In this document: positions 1-8,920 of the stretch, one piece after another
Position numbering within the stretch: the first letter of the stretch is position 1
How the letters are laid out: each line of letters begins with the position of its first letter
Origin: Stieleria varia
GTDB lineage: Bacteria > Planctomycetota > Planctomycetia > Pirellulales > Pirellulaceae
Length of the DNA: 64,000 bases
Direction: 5' to 3'
Assembly (NCBI RefSeq): GCF_038443385.1
Contig: NZ_CP151726.1
Coordinates: 8,804,001-8,868,000, forward strand
Notes under the pieces: generated by a model
Told to the model about the DNA's origin: nothing
The model's database searches: none
The model's input: the letters and a program-made list of their open reading frames with translations, nothing else
Translations under genes and position numbers: made by a program

Positions 1-383
1 CCACGCACGGCAGCTCCTGCGTTTTCTTGCGTGACATCGAACACATGTATCTGCCGATGGCCCACGCGGAGGGCAAGTTTGTCGCGGCCAATGATGCCAC
101 GCTGGGGCAGTTGCGTGAGGCGGGACGTCTGTGTCTGCGCTACGCGGATGGTGAAGCCGGAGGCGTCCAGGACGAAATCTTGAATTTCCCCGCCAACCCC
201 AACGGGGCCGACGCCAACGTGGCCGGCGTTTGCGATGCCAGTGGTCGCGTGTTCGGCTTGATGCCGCACCCAGAACGCCACCTGCTAGCCACCCACCACC
301 CATTCTGGACTCGACGCGATGTCCAACCGGAACACGGTGACGGTATGAAACTGTTCCAAAACGGTGTGGACTGGTTCGCGTAG
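1..383 (+). CDS. purQ: Phosphoribosylformylglycinamidine synthase, glutaminase subunit (3' part)
   Basis: C-terminal part of a class I glutamine amidotransferase; the start lies upstream of the window and the reading frame is open from base 3. The frame reads THGSSCVFL then YLPMAHAEGKF, the typical PurQ stretch, and ends with the PHPER motif that supplies the catalytic His and Glu of the triad. The nucleophile Cys would lie outside the window. PurQ hydrolyses glutamine and passes ammonia to the PurL subunit, which makes formylglycinamidine ribonucleotide in de novo purine synthesis in the cytoplasm. The C-terminus (FQNGVDWFA) is a natural PurQ end, so the gene looks intact at this side. It converges on the minus-strand gene that ends at 431, with a palindromic repeat in the 47-base gap. 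Confidence 0.93.
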   Translation, partial: THGSSCVFLRDIEHMYLPMAHAEGKFVAANDATLGQLREAGRLCLRYADGEAGGVQDEILNFPANPNGADANVAGVCDASGRVFGLMPHPERHLLATHHPFWTRRDVQPEHGDGMKLFQNGVDWFA

Positions 384-395
384 TCAGCCAAGCCA

Positions 396-424
396 TTGTC
401 GCTCGACGTTCCACGTCGATAGCG
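396..424 (+). repeat. REP-like hairpin, family B copy 1
   Basis: A 29-base unit starting TTGTCGCTCGA. It has a 7-bp stem TCGACGT/ACGTCGA around a TCC loop and ends ATAGCG. It lies between two convergent genes, purQ and the SHD1 protein. It may help terminate both transcripts, but no U-run follows. Seven further copies occur in the window. Confidence 0.7.
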
Positions 425-430
425 GACACA

Positions 431-2392
431 TCACTTGGAGTCGACGAGGCCTTTGGTGGTGAAGTTCGACGTCATCAACGCGGTGCTGGATCGGGCGCCA
501 GGGCCTTGGTTTTCGCTCGGCTTCTGCATGAACTCGGGAAATCGAGTGCTGCCAAAGATCGACAGATTGGGCTTCTTGCCCGCTTCGTCGAGTGCCTGTT
601 GCATGGTTTGCCCTCGTTTTGTGGCCAATATTCCAGGCACGTTGCTGCTGCTGCGTGACCAAAGATCTTTGCCCTGCCACTGCAGCTTCACCCTCGACTC
701 ATACTTGTTGACGATGTAGGAGCCCGCAGCGATATAGCTGACGGCCTCCTGTTTGGGGCCGGTGATCGTCGCCACCACCTTGATCGGCGAGCCGGCGGAG
801 ATTTTGTAGCCTGAATCCGCGATGGATTTTTCAAGTCCCTGCTGTACTTCAGCGCGGTGCTGTCCGCTCACGCCCGAGACATCGATGGCGACTTCACATC
901 CTGGGTGCACCAGGAACATCGTGGGGTCCGACTGAGCCTTTTCCAGCATGGCTTTCGCTGCGGGATGGGGAAATTCGGCAGACACGAATACGCCATGATC
1001 CCCGGCTTGGACGGCAATGAAGGAAACACCGCCGATGGTGCTGATCGAACTGGCTCCGCTGTACTGACAGACTTGGATCCGGGTCGGCAGGTGTACTAAC
1101 AGCGAGTCATCCAGCAACGCGTAGTCATTGTTAGGAAAAGACAGACCACGAGTGGCAACGGGTCCCTTGGCCAAGGCAAACTCCTCGGCCCATTGTCCTG
1201 ACTGGACGTCCAGAACACGAATGTCGGAATTCGACGTGAATAGCAACCGCGTTCCGTCTTCGCTCCATTGCAATTTGGGCCACCCAACCGTGGTGCCTTT
1301 GTCCAACGACAAGCTGCCCAGGACTTGGGCCGAATCCAAGTCCATCACCGCAACCGTTTTGTCATCGACAAGGGCCAATCGTTTGCGGTCCGTGGAAACG
1401 GCCAATGCAAAGTTGCGTTCGTTCAAGCGTGCGTGCCAAATGGGCTCGCGTGTTGCGATTCGCCACAACACCAAGTGCCCTTTATCGCTCATGGTCAACA
1501 AGTTGTTTCCGTTGACGGGAAAGGCTTGCAGGACATCGGCATTGGCGATCTTGCCAAAGTCCTTCTTATCCTTGGGGTAAGGCACCCAACTCGGTGTGCG
1601 TTGGATTGACTTTCCGGTCACTCGCCAAATCTGCAATTGGTCTTTGGTCTCTCCATCATCACGGCGACCATCACTGTTACCCACCATCAAAACATCGTTT
1701 CCGCTGTCCAGCAAAGTCAGCGGGCGCATGTCGGCTTGGACAGGCTCCGCTGCAATTGCACGTCCCGATTCCAGATCAACCAATGTCAGTCGAGACATGG
1801 TTTGAGGAACCGTGAAAGAAACGGTGTAACCCAATGCGGCACGACGACAGAACGGATTGACCGTCATCGAGTGCATGCGTTCGTGAAAATTACTCTTCGG
1901 GCCCAACGTCACCGGCTTGGATTCAAACGCTAGGGCGTTGGACACCACCGGAACGTTCCACGCGACGTCGTTGACGATGGTCACTTGCCTCGCTGCATCC
2001 CAATTGGGTGTGCTGGGCTCGGACCACCCCATCGCACCGGTACTTGCTCCCGAACCACTTGCTGGTGTGGCAGTCGCAGCGGGTGCTGTCGGTGCTCCCG
2101 CATCCTCGACCATCTCAAATGGATTGCTGTCTTCGTTCAAGAATGCTTGATCGGCCGCGCTTAACTTGGCGACCGGTATCCGCATGGTCTTGCCGTCGGA
2201 ATTGCGAATGGTGGCAACTCCGTCGACCACACTCACCAGACTTGCGGTGACTTTGAAGCGACCGGTGGCATCGGACCACTCGCGCATCGTATCTTGCGCG
2301 GAGCAGGTGACGGGAATTCCGATGGCGGACAACAACACAACGGCGGCGAAAAGCAAACAAGGAGTGCCGCAGGAATAGAATGGAACTTTCAT
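431..2392 (-). CDS. Secreted SHD1-domain protein with WD40/quinoprotein-like propeller
   Basis: 653-residue exported protein. I chose the ATG at 2392 rather than the longer frame to 2509 because it opens a clean signal peptide (MKVPFYSCG, hydrophobic stretch to about residue 30, then CSAQ) and is preceded by GAGCAAGAG. Residues about 34-85 (REWSDATGRF to KLSAADQAFL) match the SHD1 (SLA1 homology) domain, which is frequent in exported planctomycete proteins. Residues about 160-470 contain repeated beta-propeller-like segments such as GNNLLTMSDKGHLVLWRI and WSEDGTRLLFTSNSDIRVLD. The C-terminal 150 residues are not recognised. No catalytic residues are visible, so a binding or scaffold role outside the cytoplasm is an inference. 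It is not closely linked to the DUF1501 gene upstream, which is separated from it by a repeat-bearing spacer. Confidence 0.75.
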   Translation of the reverse strand: MKVPFYSCGTPCLLFAAVVLLSAIGIPVTCSAQDTMREWSDATGRFKVTASLVSVVDGVATIRNSDGKTMRIPVAKLSAADQAFLNEDSNPFEMVEDAGAPTAPAATATPASGSGASTGAMGWSEPSTPNWDAARQVTIVNDVAWNVPVVSNALAFESKPVTLGPKSNFHERMHSMTVNPFCRRAALGYTVSFTVPQTMSRLTLVDLESGRAIAAEPVQADMRPLTLLDSGNDVLMVGNSDGRRDDGETKDQLQIWRVTGKSIQRTPSWVPYPKDKKDFGKIANADVLQAFPVNGNNLLTMSDKGHLVLWRIATREPIWHARLNERNFALAVSTDRKRLALVDDKTVAVMDLDSAQVLGSLSLDKGTTVGWPKLQWSEDGTRLLFTSNSDIRVLDVQSGQWAEEFALAKGPVATRGLSFPNNDYALLDDSLLVHLPTRIQVCQYSGASSISTIGGVSFIAVQAGDHGVFVSAEFPHPAAKAMLEKAQSDPTMFLVHPGCEVAIDVSGVSGQHRAEVQQGLEKSIADSGYKISAGSPIKVVATITGPKQEAVSYIAAGSYIVNKYESRVKLQWQGKDLWSRSSSNVPGILATKRGQTMQQALDEAGKKPNLSIFGSTRFPEFMQKPSENQGPGARSSTALMTSNFTTKGLVDSK

Positions 2393-2506
2393 CTCTTGCT
2401 CGATCCAAGTGATGGGAAGGAAAGGTGAGGGTTGAACTGGCTGAGATCTGGGGTGACCTAATGCAGCATCGTTTTGGACTCGGAGAGGTTGTGAGTTGCT
2501 CTCATA

Positions 2507-2532
2507 CACGTAGCCGAGCCTCTCGGGACGTG
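2507..2532. repeat. Interspersed repeat, family A fragment
   Basis: CACGTAGCCGAGCCTCTCGG followed by GACGTG. The same 26-base core recurs at 19985-20010 with two mismatches and is related to the palindrome at 42285-42344. It sits upstream of the SHD1 gene, next to a family B pair. Confidence 0.55.
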
Positions 2533-2557
2533 CGATTTATAAGTTTCCGCTTGCGGA

Positions 2558-2627
2558 TTGTCGTTCGACTCTCCGAGTCGACAACGTGCAGCGGAAAACG
2601 CTTTCGATTTGGAAAGTCGAGCGACAA
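2558..2627. repeat. REP-like inverted pair, family B copies 2 and 3
   Basis: Two family B units face each other. The plus copy 2558-2586 has stem TCGACTC/GAGTCGA with a TCC loop. The minus copy 2599-2627 has stem TCGACTT/AAATCGA (one mispair) with a TCC loop. Their outer ends TTGTCG and CGACAA are mutually inverted, giving a REPIN-like unit of 70 bp just beyond the stop codon of the DUF1501 gene. Confidence 0.7.
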
Positions 2628-4082
2628 TTACGATAGGATATCGTGAACCACGTTCCCGTGCACGTCGGTCAGTCGGAAGTCACGGCCCATGAATCGGTAG
2701 GTCAGTCTTTCGTGGTCGATTCCCATCAAGTGCAGGATTGTCGCGTGCAAATCGTGGACGTGCACCGGGTTTTCGGTGGGTGCGAACCCCAGCTCATCCG
2801 TTTCACCATAAATGAAACCCGGCTTCACTCCTGCTCCGGCCATCCAAACCGTAAACGCATCGATGTGGTGGTCACGCCCGACCGACTGGCGGACTTCACC
2901 CATCGGCGTGCGTCCAAACTCTCCGCCCCAGATGACCAGCGTATCTTCCAGCAATCCCAGTCGCTTCAAATCCAATATCAACGCCGTCGTCGCGCGATCG
3001 ATCTCTTCGGTTCGTTTCGGAAGATCCGTTTGGATGTTTTCTCCACCGCCTCCGTGATGGTCCCAGTTGGTGTGATAGAGTTGGACGAAACGTACGTCGC
3101 GCTCGATCAAACGACGGGCCAGCAAACAGTTGGCAGCATAAGACGGCTTGCCGACCTCGACACCGTACAGATCCAGCGTTTCTTGGGTCTCGTCTTGGAT
3201 ACTCATTAGCTCCGGAGCGCTCGTTTGCATCCGATAGGCCATTTCATAGGCTGCAATGCGAGTCTCGATTTCCGGGTCGCCCACGTGATGGTGATGCAAT
3301 CGATTCAGATCGCCCGCGGCATCCACAAAGGCGCGCTGACCGTCCATGCCCCCGATGCCATCGGGCGTTTGCAAATTCAGGATCGGCGAAGCACCCTTTC
3401 GAAACGGGACGCCTTGGTAGGTGGACGGCAAGAAACCACTGGACCAAAGCTGTGCTCCGTTGCGAGGCCCACGCGGCCCACTTTGCAAAACCACAAAACC
3501 GGGCAAGGAATCCGATTCGCTGCCAATTCCATAACTGAGCCAGGACCCCATGCTGGGGCGTCCGGTTTGCGCCGACCCCGTGTTCATAAAAATCTTGGCC
3601 GGCCCGTGATTGAACACGTCCGTTTGCATCGTCTTGATTTGACAAATGTCGTCCACGATCTTTCGATGGTGGGGGATCAAGTCCGAGAGCGTCGCTCCGC
3701 ACTGGCCATACGTCCCAAAACTGCGGGTGGGACCAAGGAGCGTCTCGTTGCCCTTGAGGAAAGCAAAACGTTTTCCCTGCAGCATCTCCGCAGTCGGTGC
3801 TTTGCCACTCAACTCCGCCAGTTTCGGTTTGTAGTCGAACAGTTCCAGCTGACTGGGACCACCCGCCATGAACAGATAAATGATCCGCTTGGCTTTGGCG
3901 GGAAAATGTGTCGGTTTGGCCGCCAGAGGATTGATCGCGCTGGGTGATGCCAAGCCGTCGCGGTGCAGCAGTGAAGCGAGTGCGAGCGAACCGATTCCGG
4001 TTGCCGTGCGTCCAAACAAATGGCGGCGAGTGATCGCGCGGTGCTCTTGCTGTTGGTGATGTAAGGATTCGTTTCGATTCAT
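2628..4082 (-). CDS. DUF1501 family protein (Tat-exported, sulfatase-like fold)
   Basis: 484-residue DUF1501 protein. The ATG at 4082 is preferred over a longer frame to 4151 because it places a twin-arginine signal (TRRHLFGRT, residues 18-26) at the usual distance from the N-terminus. Family signatures are GGPSQLELFDYKP, GPARG-like NHGPAKIFMNTGS, WGGEFGRTP, GRDHH and the C-terminal HDLHATILHLMGID. DUF1501 proteins share the alkaline phosphatase/sulfatase fold but lack the sulfatase Cys motif, and their reaction is unknown. The gene starts 11 bases after the stop of the PSCyt1/PSD1 gene, the standard planctomycete pairing, so the two are probably one operon and act together in the periplasm. 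The C-terminus FRLTDVHGNVVHDIL is the normal family end. Confidence 0.9.
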   Translation of the reverse strand: MNRNESLHHQQQEHRAITRRHLFGRTATGIGSLALASLLHRDGLASPSAINPLAAKPTHFPAKAKRIIYLFMAGGPSQLELFDYKPKLAELSGKAPTAEMLQGKRFAFLKGNETLLGPTRSFGTYGQCGATLSDLIPHHRKIVDDICQIKTMQTDVFNHGPAKIFMNTGSAQTGRPSMGSWLSYGIGSESDSLPGFVVLQSGPRGPRNGAQLWSSGFLPSTYQGVPFRKGASPILNLQTPDGIGGMDGQRAFVDAAGDLNRLHHHHVGDPEIETRIAAYEMAYRMQTSAPELMSIQDETQETLDLYGVEVGKPSYAANCLLARRLIERDVRFVQLYHTNWDHHGGGGENIQTDLPKRTEEIDRATTALILDLKRLGLLEDTLVIWGGEFGRTPMGEVRQSVGRDHHIDAFTVWMAGAGVKPGFIYGETDELGFAPTENPVHVHDLHATILHLMGIDHERLTYRFMGRDFRLTDVHGNVVHDILS

Positions 4083-4093
4083 GTTTTGCAGTC

Positions 4094-7018
4094 TTATTCT
4101 CGGGTGATGAATTCGTCGAGATTCAGCAGCACGCGTGCGGTGGCCGCCCATGCAGCGGCGTCAACCGTGTTCGAATCTTGCTGTCCGATCAACGCTTTGG
4201 CATCATCGGGGTGCGATTCATAGTATGACACACGCTCGGTGTAGAACTCGGCCACGCGTCGGGACTCTTCTTTGGTCGGTGGACGGCAGAGCGCCAGTTT
4301 GAACGCCAGCTCAACCCGCGATGCAAAATCGTCGGTCTGTTTTCGAATTCGCTCGGCCATCGACGCACACAACTCCATCAGTGAAGCGTCGTTTGCCATC
4401 GTCATCGCTTGCAGCGGAGTATTGCTGCGGCTCCGGCGTGTGCAAGCGTTGTCACGGTCCGGTCCATCAAACGTGACCAGCATGGGATACACGTTGGCTC
4501 GATAGATCGTCGTGTACAGGCCACGTCGATACCGATCCTCGCCCTTGCTCTCGGGCCAAGTGTGATTAGCGGAACTGGTGCCGATCACGCCGGGTGGGAT
4601 CGGTGGAAACACACTCGGGCCGCCGATGGTCGGACTCCACTTACCGCTGGCACAAAGCGCCAGGTCGCGAACAATCTCGGCTTCCACGCGATAACGCCGC
4701 TGATGCGACAGCAACGCGTTCTTTGGATCAACAGCCAGTGCATCGGCGCGATAGTGGGACGACTGACGATACGTCGCCGACATCGCGATCAACTTGTAGA
4801 TTCGCTTCAGACGCCACCCACCGTCCATCAGCTCTGTCGCCAAGTAGTCCAGTAGCTCAGGGTGCGATGGCAACGAACCTTGGTATCCAAAGTCATTTTC
4901 CGTTTCGACGAGTCCCATGCCGAACATGTGTTGCCACATTCGGTTGACTTGCACGCGTGCGGTCAATGGGTTGGCCCGATCGTTGATCCAATGAGCCAAG
5001 TCCAATCGATTGGCGGGGCGTTCCTCAGGTGCCGTCCAAGGATGTAACACACTTGGTGGTGCGGGCTGGACGTCGGCGCCGGGATCCAGGAAATCTCCTC
5101 GCAATTGAATATAGGAATGACGCGGTTTGCTTCGCCCGGCCATCACCAACGTCTTGGGTACTGCATCCTGGAGAGCTTTCTGACGCTTCTGGAGTTTCTC
5201 TTGCTTGGCCTGCAGCCGAGCCAGCTCGCTGTCCGGTTCGGGGAACAATGTCGGATCAGACCCCTGCGACCACTTCATTCGCCCGATGTTGTACCCGTTG
5301 CCTTGGTCGTATGTCCGAAGACGGATCTCCATCTCTCCGACAACGGGCTGCTCGAATTCAAAATACGCATGTCGATCATGATGGATGGAGCCGCCGCTCA
5401 CATTGATCGCCCATCCATCGGTCGTGTTACCGTTGTAGGAATTCTCGATCGGATGGCCGGCTTGTTCGTGGTCGGCAAACGCGCGACCGATTGCAACGCG
5501 ATTGCCATCAACGGAAAACTGCAGGTCGGCCAAGACGAAGTTTCCGTTGCCCGCTCTTCCAGGTCCCTTGCCCGGCAGTGAAGGATGCGTCAACGTCTCG
5601 AGTTGGATGTACCGGGCGGGCTGCGAAAGTTTGGCCCGAATCACGTAAGTATCGATCGACGGATTCGCACCACCGGCAAGAATGGATCCGTCTTCCAATT
5701 GGGTCAGCGTGCTGCCGCCCGTGCTTTCAAAATGCACCAATTCCAGGTCTTGCCACTGTCCGGAATCCGCGGTCTGCGTGGAGTCGCTTTCCTGAGTCGC
5801 TTGTTTGCTCTTCTCCGCATCGATCAAAACTTGGATCTGTGCCAACTCTGCCGCAACCTGCTTGGATTCCTCCGACGGCTCCGGCGGCGTGACCGAGATG
5901 GTTCGCTCATCGGCATCATTAAAGAACGCGTAGAGCTGGTAGTACTCACTGTGCGTCAGCGGGTCAAACTTGTGCGTGTGGCACTGCGCACAGCCGACGG
6001 TTAAGCCGAACCAGACAGCGCCCGTCGTATCGGTCCGATTCTTGGTCCGCTCGACACGATACTGCTCTGGGTCCGATCCGCCTTCGGTTTGATGAGGTGT
6101 GTTTCGATGAAAACCTGTGGCGACGAGTTGGTCGATTGTGGGATCGGGCATCAGGTCGCCGGCCAGTTGTTCCAGAGTGAACTGATCGAACGGCATGTCG
6201 GCATTGAGGGACTTGATCACCCAGTCCCGATACGGCCAGATCGAGCGGACGCCGTCATTGGCGTAGCCGTTGGAGTCTGCATAGCGAGCAAGGTCCAACC
6301 AGTGGCGGGCAAACCGTTCACCGAAGTGTTGCGAGGAGAGCAAGCGATCGACGAGTCTTTCATAGGCATCGGGATCCGAATCGTTGACAAACGCGTCGAC
6401 GTCACCGGGAGTCGGCAGCAACCCCGTCAAGTCCAACGACAGTCGTTTGATCAGCGTCGCGCGATCTGCTGCAGGGGACGGGTCCAACGAATGCTGCTTC
6501 AATGCCCGACTGATGAAATGATCGATTTCGTTGATCGCCCACTCGCCATGCGGTGCTTGGGGAATCGTTGGCTTGACAATCGGTGCAAACGACCAGTGTT
6601 CTTCAAACGGTGCCCCTTGATCGATCCACCGCTTCAGAATCTCGATCTCGTTTGCATTGAGCGATTTGCCGGACTCCGGGGGCGGCATCTTGGTGTCCGG
6701 ATCGTCTGCGGTGATGCGAGCGACCAACTCACTGGCCTCCGCATCACCCGGCTTGATCGCTTGATAGCCACCCATGTCTTGCGTCGCTGACTCCGCGATA
6801 TCAAACCGAAGTCCTGATTCACGTTTCTTTTCGTCCGGTCCGTGGCATTGAAAGCAGCGATCAGAGAGTAGCGGTCGGATATCGCGATTGAACTGAAGCG
6901 TTCGCGTCGTGTCGGATAGTTGGCCGTCAGGCGATTCTGCGTCTGCGTGGATACCGACAGCAAACAAAACGGACAACGCCGACAGAAAGACGAGGAGAAG
7001 AGATTTAGGTAGGGACAT
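4094..7018 (-). CDS. PSCyt1/PSCyt2/PSD1 planctomycete cytochrome-like protein
   Basis: 974-residue exported protein. The ATG at 7018 begins a signal peptide (MSLPKSLLLVFLSALSVLF); a second ATG at 7039 adds seven residues and cannot be excluded. The heme-binding motif CFQCH is at residues 55-59 in the PSCyt1 domain (about 40-140). PSCyt2 (DUF1549) follows at about 160-370 and ends with GCAQCHTHKFDP, a second CxxCH. A discoidin-like insert lies at about 430-620 (YIQLETLTHPSL, GNFVLADLQFSV), and PSD1 (DUF1553) fills about 690-960 (ANRLDLAHW, NPLTARVQVNRMW, NDFGYQG). These large proteins are specific to Planctomycetes and relatives and have been proposed to act in periplasmic electron transfer during polymer breakdown. 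That role is unproven. It is followed after 11 bases by its DUF1501 partner. Confidence 0.9.
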   Translation of the reverse strand: MSLPKSLLLVFLSALSVLFAVGIHADAESPDGQLSDTTRTLQFNRDIRPLLSDRCFQCHGPDEKKRESGLRFDIAESATQDMGGYQAIKPGDAEASELVARITADDPDTKMPPPESGKSLNANEIEILKRWIDQGAPFEEHWSFAPIVKPTIPQAPHGEWAINEIDHFISRALKQHSLDPSPAADRATLIKRLSLDLTGLLPTPGDVDAFVNDSDPDAYERLVDRLLSSQHFGERFARHWLDLARYADSNGYANDGVRSIWPYRDWVIKSLNADMPFDQFTLEQLAGDLMPDPTIDQLVATGFHRNTPHQTEGGSDPEQYRVERTKNRTDTTGAVWFGLTVGCAQCHTHKFDPLTHSEYYQLYAFFNDADERTISVTPPEPSEESKQVAAELAQIQVLIDAEKSKQATQESDSTQTADSGQWQDLELVHFESTGGSTLTQLEDGSILAGGANPSIDTYVIRAKLSQPARYIQLETLTHPSLPGKGPGRAGNGNFVLADLQFSVDGNRVAIGRAFADHEQAGHPIENSYNGNTTDGWAINVSGGSIHHDRHAYFEFEQPVVGEMEIRLRTYDQGNGYNIGRMKWSQGSDPTLFPEPDSELARLQAKQEKLQKRQKALQDAVPKTLVMAGRSKPRHSYIQLRGDFLDPGADVQPAPPSVLHPWTAPEERPANRLDLAHWINDRANPLTARVQVNRMWQHMFGMGLVETENDFGYQGSLPSHPELLDYLATELMDGGWRLKRIYKLIAMSATYRQSSHYRADALAVDPKNALLSHQRRYRVEAEIVRDLALCASGKWSPTIGGPSVFPPIPPGVIGTSSANHTWPESKGEDRYRRGLYTTIYRANVYPMLVTFDGPDRDNACTRRSRSNTPLQAMTMANDASLMELCASMAERIRKQTDDFASRVELAFKLALCRPPTKEESRRVAEFYTERVSYYESHPDDAKALIGQQDSNTVDAAAWAATARVLLNLDEFITRE

Positions 7019-7177
7019 ATGCAGGCTGGCAGGAGGCATTCGCAGTGTTCTTGCTCGCGGGCGGGTTGCTCACGGAACCGGGCGTGTTCGAGGCAAGCCT
7101 TTAGGATAACCTACGAATCCGAGAACTCATAACAGCGAATTCATCGCTGCCGGAACGGCTGCTACGAAAGTACATTC

Positions 7178-7744
7178 ATGGGCAAGGTTTACCCGTCGAT
7201 CGACGAAAAATTGCGTGATTTCATTGAAAAACAGCACGTTTTTTTCGTCGCCACCGCGCCAAGATCTGACAGCGGCTTGGTGAATCTCTCGCCCAAAGGA
7301 CTCGACTCACTGCGAATCCTCGACGAGCGAACCGTCGTCTACGCCGACTTGGTGGGCAGCGGAATCGAAACAGCCGCTCATGTGCAAGAGAACGGCAGGA
7401 TCGTCTTGATGTTTTGTGCCTTCGCCGGTCCGCCAAAGATCGTCCGCCTACATGGCCGTGGTGAAGTGATCCCTCACGTCCATGCCGATTACCCGCAATT
7501 GGAAAATCATTTCCCCCAACTTTCTGGTTTGCGATGCTTCATTCGCATCGATTGCCACAGGATTTCTGACTCCTGCGGATTCGGCGTCCCATTGTTCGAG
7601 TACCAAGGTCAGCGTTCACAACTGACGCAGTGGGCAAGCCAAAAAAGTCTGCAGTCATTAAACGACTATATCGAACAGAACAACCGAGAAAGCCTGGACG
7701 GACTGCCTGGACTGTCGCCTGATATGACAGACGGTGAGCGTTAG
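7178..7744 (+). CDS. Pyridoxamine 5'-phosphate oxidase-like flavoprotein
   Basis: 188-residue cytoplasmic protein of the PNPOx-like split-barrel family. Supporting stretches are MGKVYPSIDEKLRDFIEKQH at the N-terminus, VFFVATAPRS with NLSPKG (residues about 23-42), the YADLVGSGIETAAH strand-helix, and GRIVLMFCAF followed by RLHGRGEV. This subgroup binds FMN or F420 and usually reduces unknown small molecules; the sequence does not identify a substrate. It is transcribed divergently from the PSCyt/PSD1 gene across about 160 bases and has no co-oriented neighbour, so it is probably monocistronic. Confidence 0.82.
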   Translation: MGKVYPSIDEKLRDFIEKQHVFFVATAPRSDSGLVNLSPKGLDSLRILDERTVVYADLVGSGIETAAHVQENGRIVLMFCAFAGPPKIVRLHGRGEVIPHVHADYPQLENHFPQLSGLRCFIRIDCHRISDSCGFGVPLFEYQGQRSQLTQWASQKSLQSLNDYIEQNNRESLDGLPGLSPDMTDGER

Positions 7745-7982
7745 CCCGGATGATTCATAACCCGACGCGTCACAGCTCATTGTCAAGAATCTGTTTGCGA
7801 TGAAATCAACCATCCGCATGAGTAACCCGGGCTAGTGACTTGCTGAGTTAGTGCGTTATGGGGATTGAATCACGGTAAAGCGGGCAATCATCGTTGTCAG
7901 GGAGATGATTGCTGGCCAAGAGTGACCTATCCCACGACTAAATCAACAAGTCGAACGCATTTCGGTCACCAGCAACAATCGC

Positions 7983-8174
7983 TTAACGTCCATTCAACTC
8001 CCGTGACGTTTCGGACTCACGATTGGTCTCCGCCAATTCGCCCCGACGAATCGCCACCTCACGGGGCGCTTCGATACCGATTGCGACTCGGTTGCCCGCA
8101 ATCTTTGTGAGTGTCACAATCACATCGTCGCCGATATGCAAGCGTTCACCCGACTTTCGTGAGAGTACCAGCAT
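7983..8174 (-). CDS. csrA: Carbon storage regulator, RNA-binding translational regulator
   Basis: 63-residue CsrA. The frame extends upstream to 8243, but the start at 8174 gives the exact family N-terminus MLVLSRKSGERLHIG, and GAGG lies eight bases before it. The core strand VIVTLTKIAGNRVAIGIEAP and the conserved REVAIRRGEL helix start are present. These include the RNA-contacting Arg/Lys of the first strand and the last R of the VAIRRGE region. CsrA dimers bind GGA motifs in leader hairpins and block or stabilise mRNAs; in many bacteria they control motility and carbon storage. No fliW or flagellar gene is adjacent. The leader itself carries an ARGGAUG-type site over the ribosome binding site. 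Confidence 0.95.
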   Translation of the reverse strand: MLVLSRKSGERLHIGDDVIVTLTKIAGNRVAIGIEAPREVAIRRGELAETNRESETSRELNGR

Positions 8175-8195
8175 GGTTCCATCCTCGTTGTTGGG
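8175..8195 (-). promoter_or_regulatory. csrA ribosome binding site with possible CsrA self-binding site
   Basis: The mRNA just before the csrA ATG reads AACGAGGAUGGAACC. It contains a strong Shine-Dalgarno (GAGG) inside an ACGAGGAUGG element that resembles the CsrA consensus (ACARGGAUG core). A second GGA follows four bases later. Overlap of such a site with the ribosome binding site is how CsrA represses many of its targets. Confidence 0.45.
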
Positions 8196-8563
8196 AAAGA
8201 AATGATTTGTCGTCCGAGTGACTGCAAGCTTTGTGCCAGTCAAAGGCGTTTTTCACGAGGCTCCCAACCGTATGCCTAGCAATGCAAGGCTAGCAACCGT
8301 TGGCCGATGGATCGGATGACGCAAACTGGGCGATGGTTTGCAATGAAATGACAGTGCCGACAGACGATCGCGATCCAACAACTGCCCAACAGCTAAAATG
8401 AATCGTGTTCCAAAAGAACGTCAAAACGAGAAATCAGCTCACCCCTTAGGGCGATCGCGCAATCCATAGTGAATGATTGTCAACCAATTTGATAGCCAAT
8501 CTGCCAAGGAAATGGCCTTTGACACATCAATTACACACCGCTGTAGATCGAGCACCACGCCGA
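8196..8563. other. Intergenic region without a recognisable gene
   Basis: About 370 bases between csrA and the small cysteine protein, which share the minus orientation. The frames here lack protein-like composition. A short inverted element (CTAGC ... GCTAG) lies near 8275-8300. The csrA promoter is expected here, but no clear -35/-10 pair could be assigned. Confidence 0.4.
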
Positions 8564-8737
8564 TCAAGTTTTCCCGACTGGCAGTGCGGTAACATTCTCC
8601 AGTGGTTGGCCACAGCAGCGGAATTCGGTGGTGCAGTCTTCGCAATCGCAGCCATTGGTGACGTGTATTTCCAAACGACATTTGCTGCAGCGATACATGT
8701 TCCCGATCTTGGGCGGTTCCATTTTCTTGGTAGGCAT
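8564..8737 (-). CDS. Small desulforedoxin-like metal-binding protein
   Basis: 57-residue protein starting MPTKKMEPPKIGNMYRC. It holds nine... cysteines in three clusters: CSKC (residues 17-20), CDCEDC (about 30-35) and CC in FRCCGQPL (about 41-42). The spacing YRCxxC ... CCGxxL is that of desulforedoxin and the N-terminal domain of desulfoferrodoxin, where four Cys bind one iron. The extra CDCEDC block between the pairs is not part of that fold and could bind a second metal. In relatives these domains transfer electrons or hold Fe or Zn. The reading frame is open upstream to 8803, but the residues there are not conserved-looking. I am fairly sure it is a real gene and unsure of its function. 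Confidence 0.62.
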   Translation of the reverse strand: MPTKKMEPPKIGNMYRCSKCRLEIHVTNGCDCEDCTTEFRCCGQPLENVTALPVGKT

Positions 8738-8920
8738 GATTGGTTTTCTGGAGTGAAGGAATGATCGTTCTGGACACCATGGATTGAGACACGATGCAAT
8801 CAACAGCAGTGCAACCAGCAGTTCAAAGCCACAAGTAATGCAAACGACGTTCCCAATTGGTGGATTGGTTGTTCAAGTCTTGACGACAACCTTGCCACGA
8901 ATCGTCACTGGGTAATCCGT

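Noticed and set aside
7884..7912. Hairpin GCAATCATC/GATGATTGC as csrA terminator
   Set aside because: The stem is real, but it has an 11-base loop and no T-run on the csrA strand, so termination is not supported.
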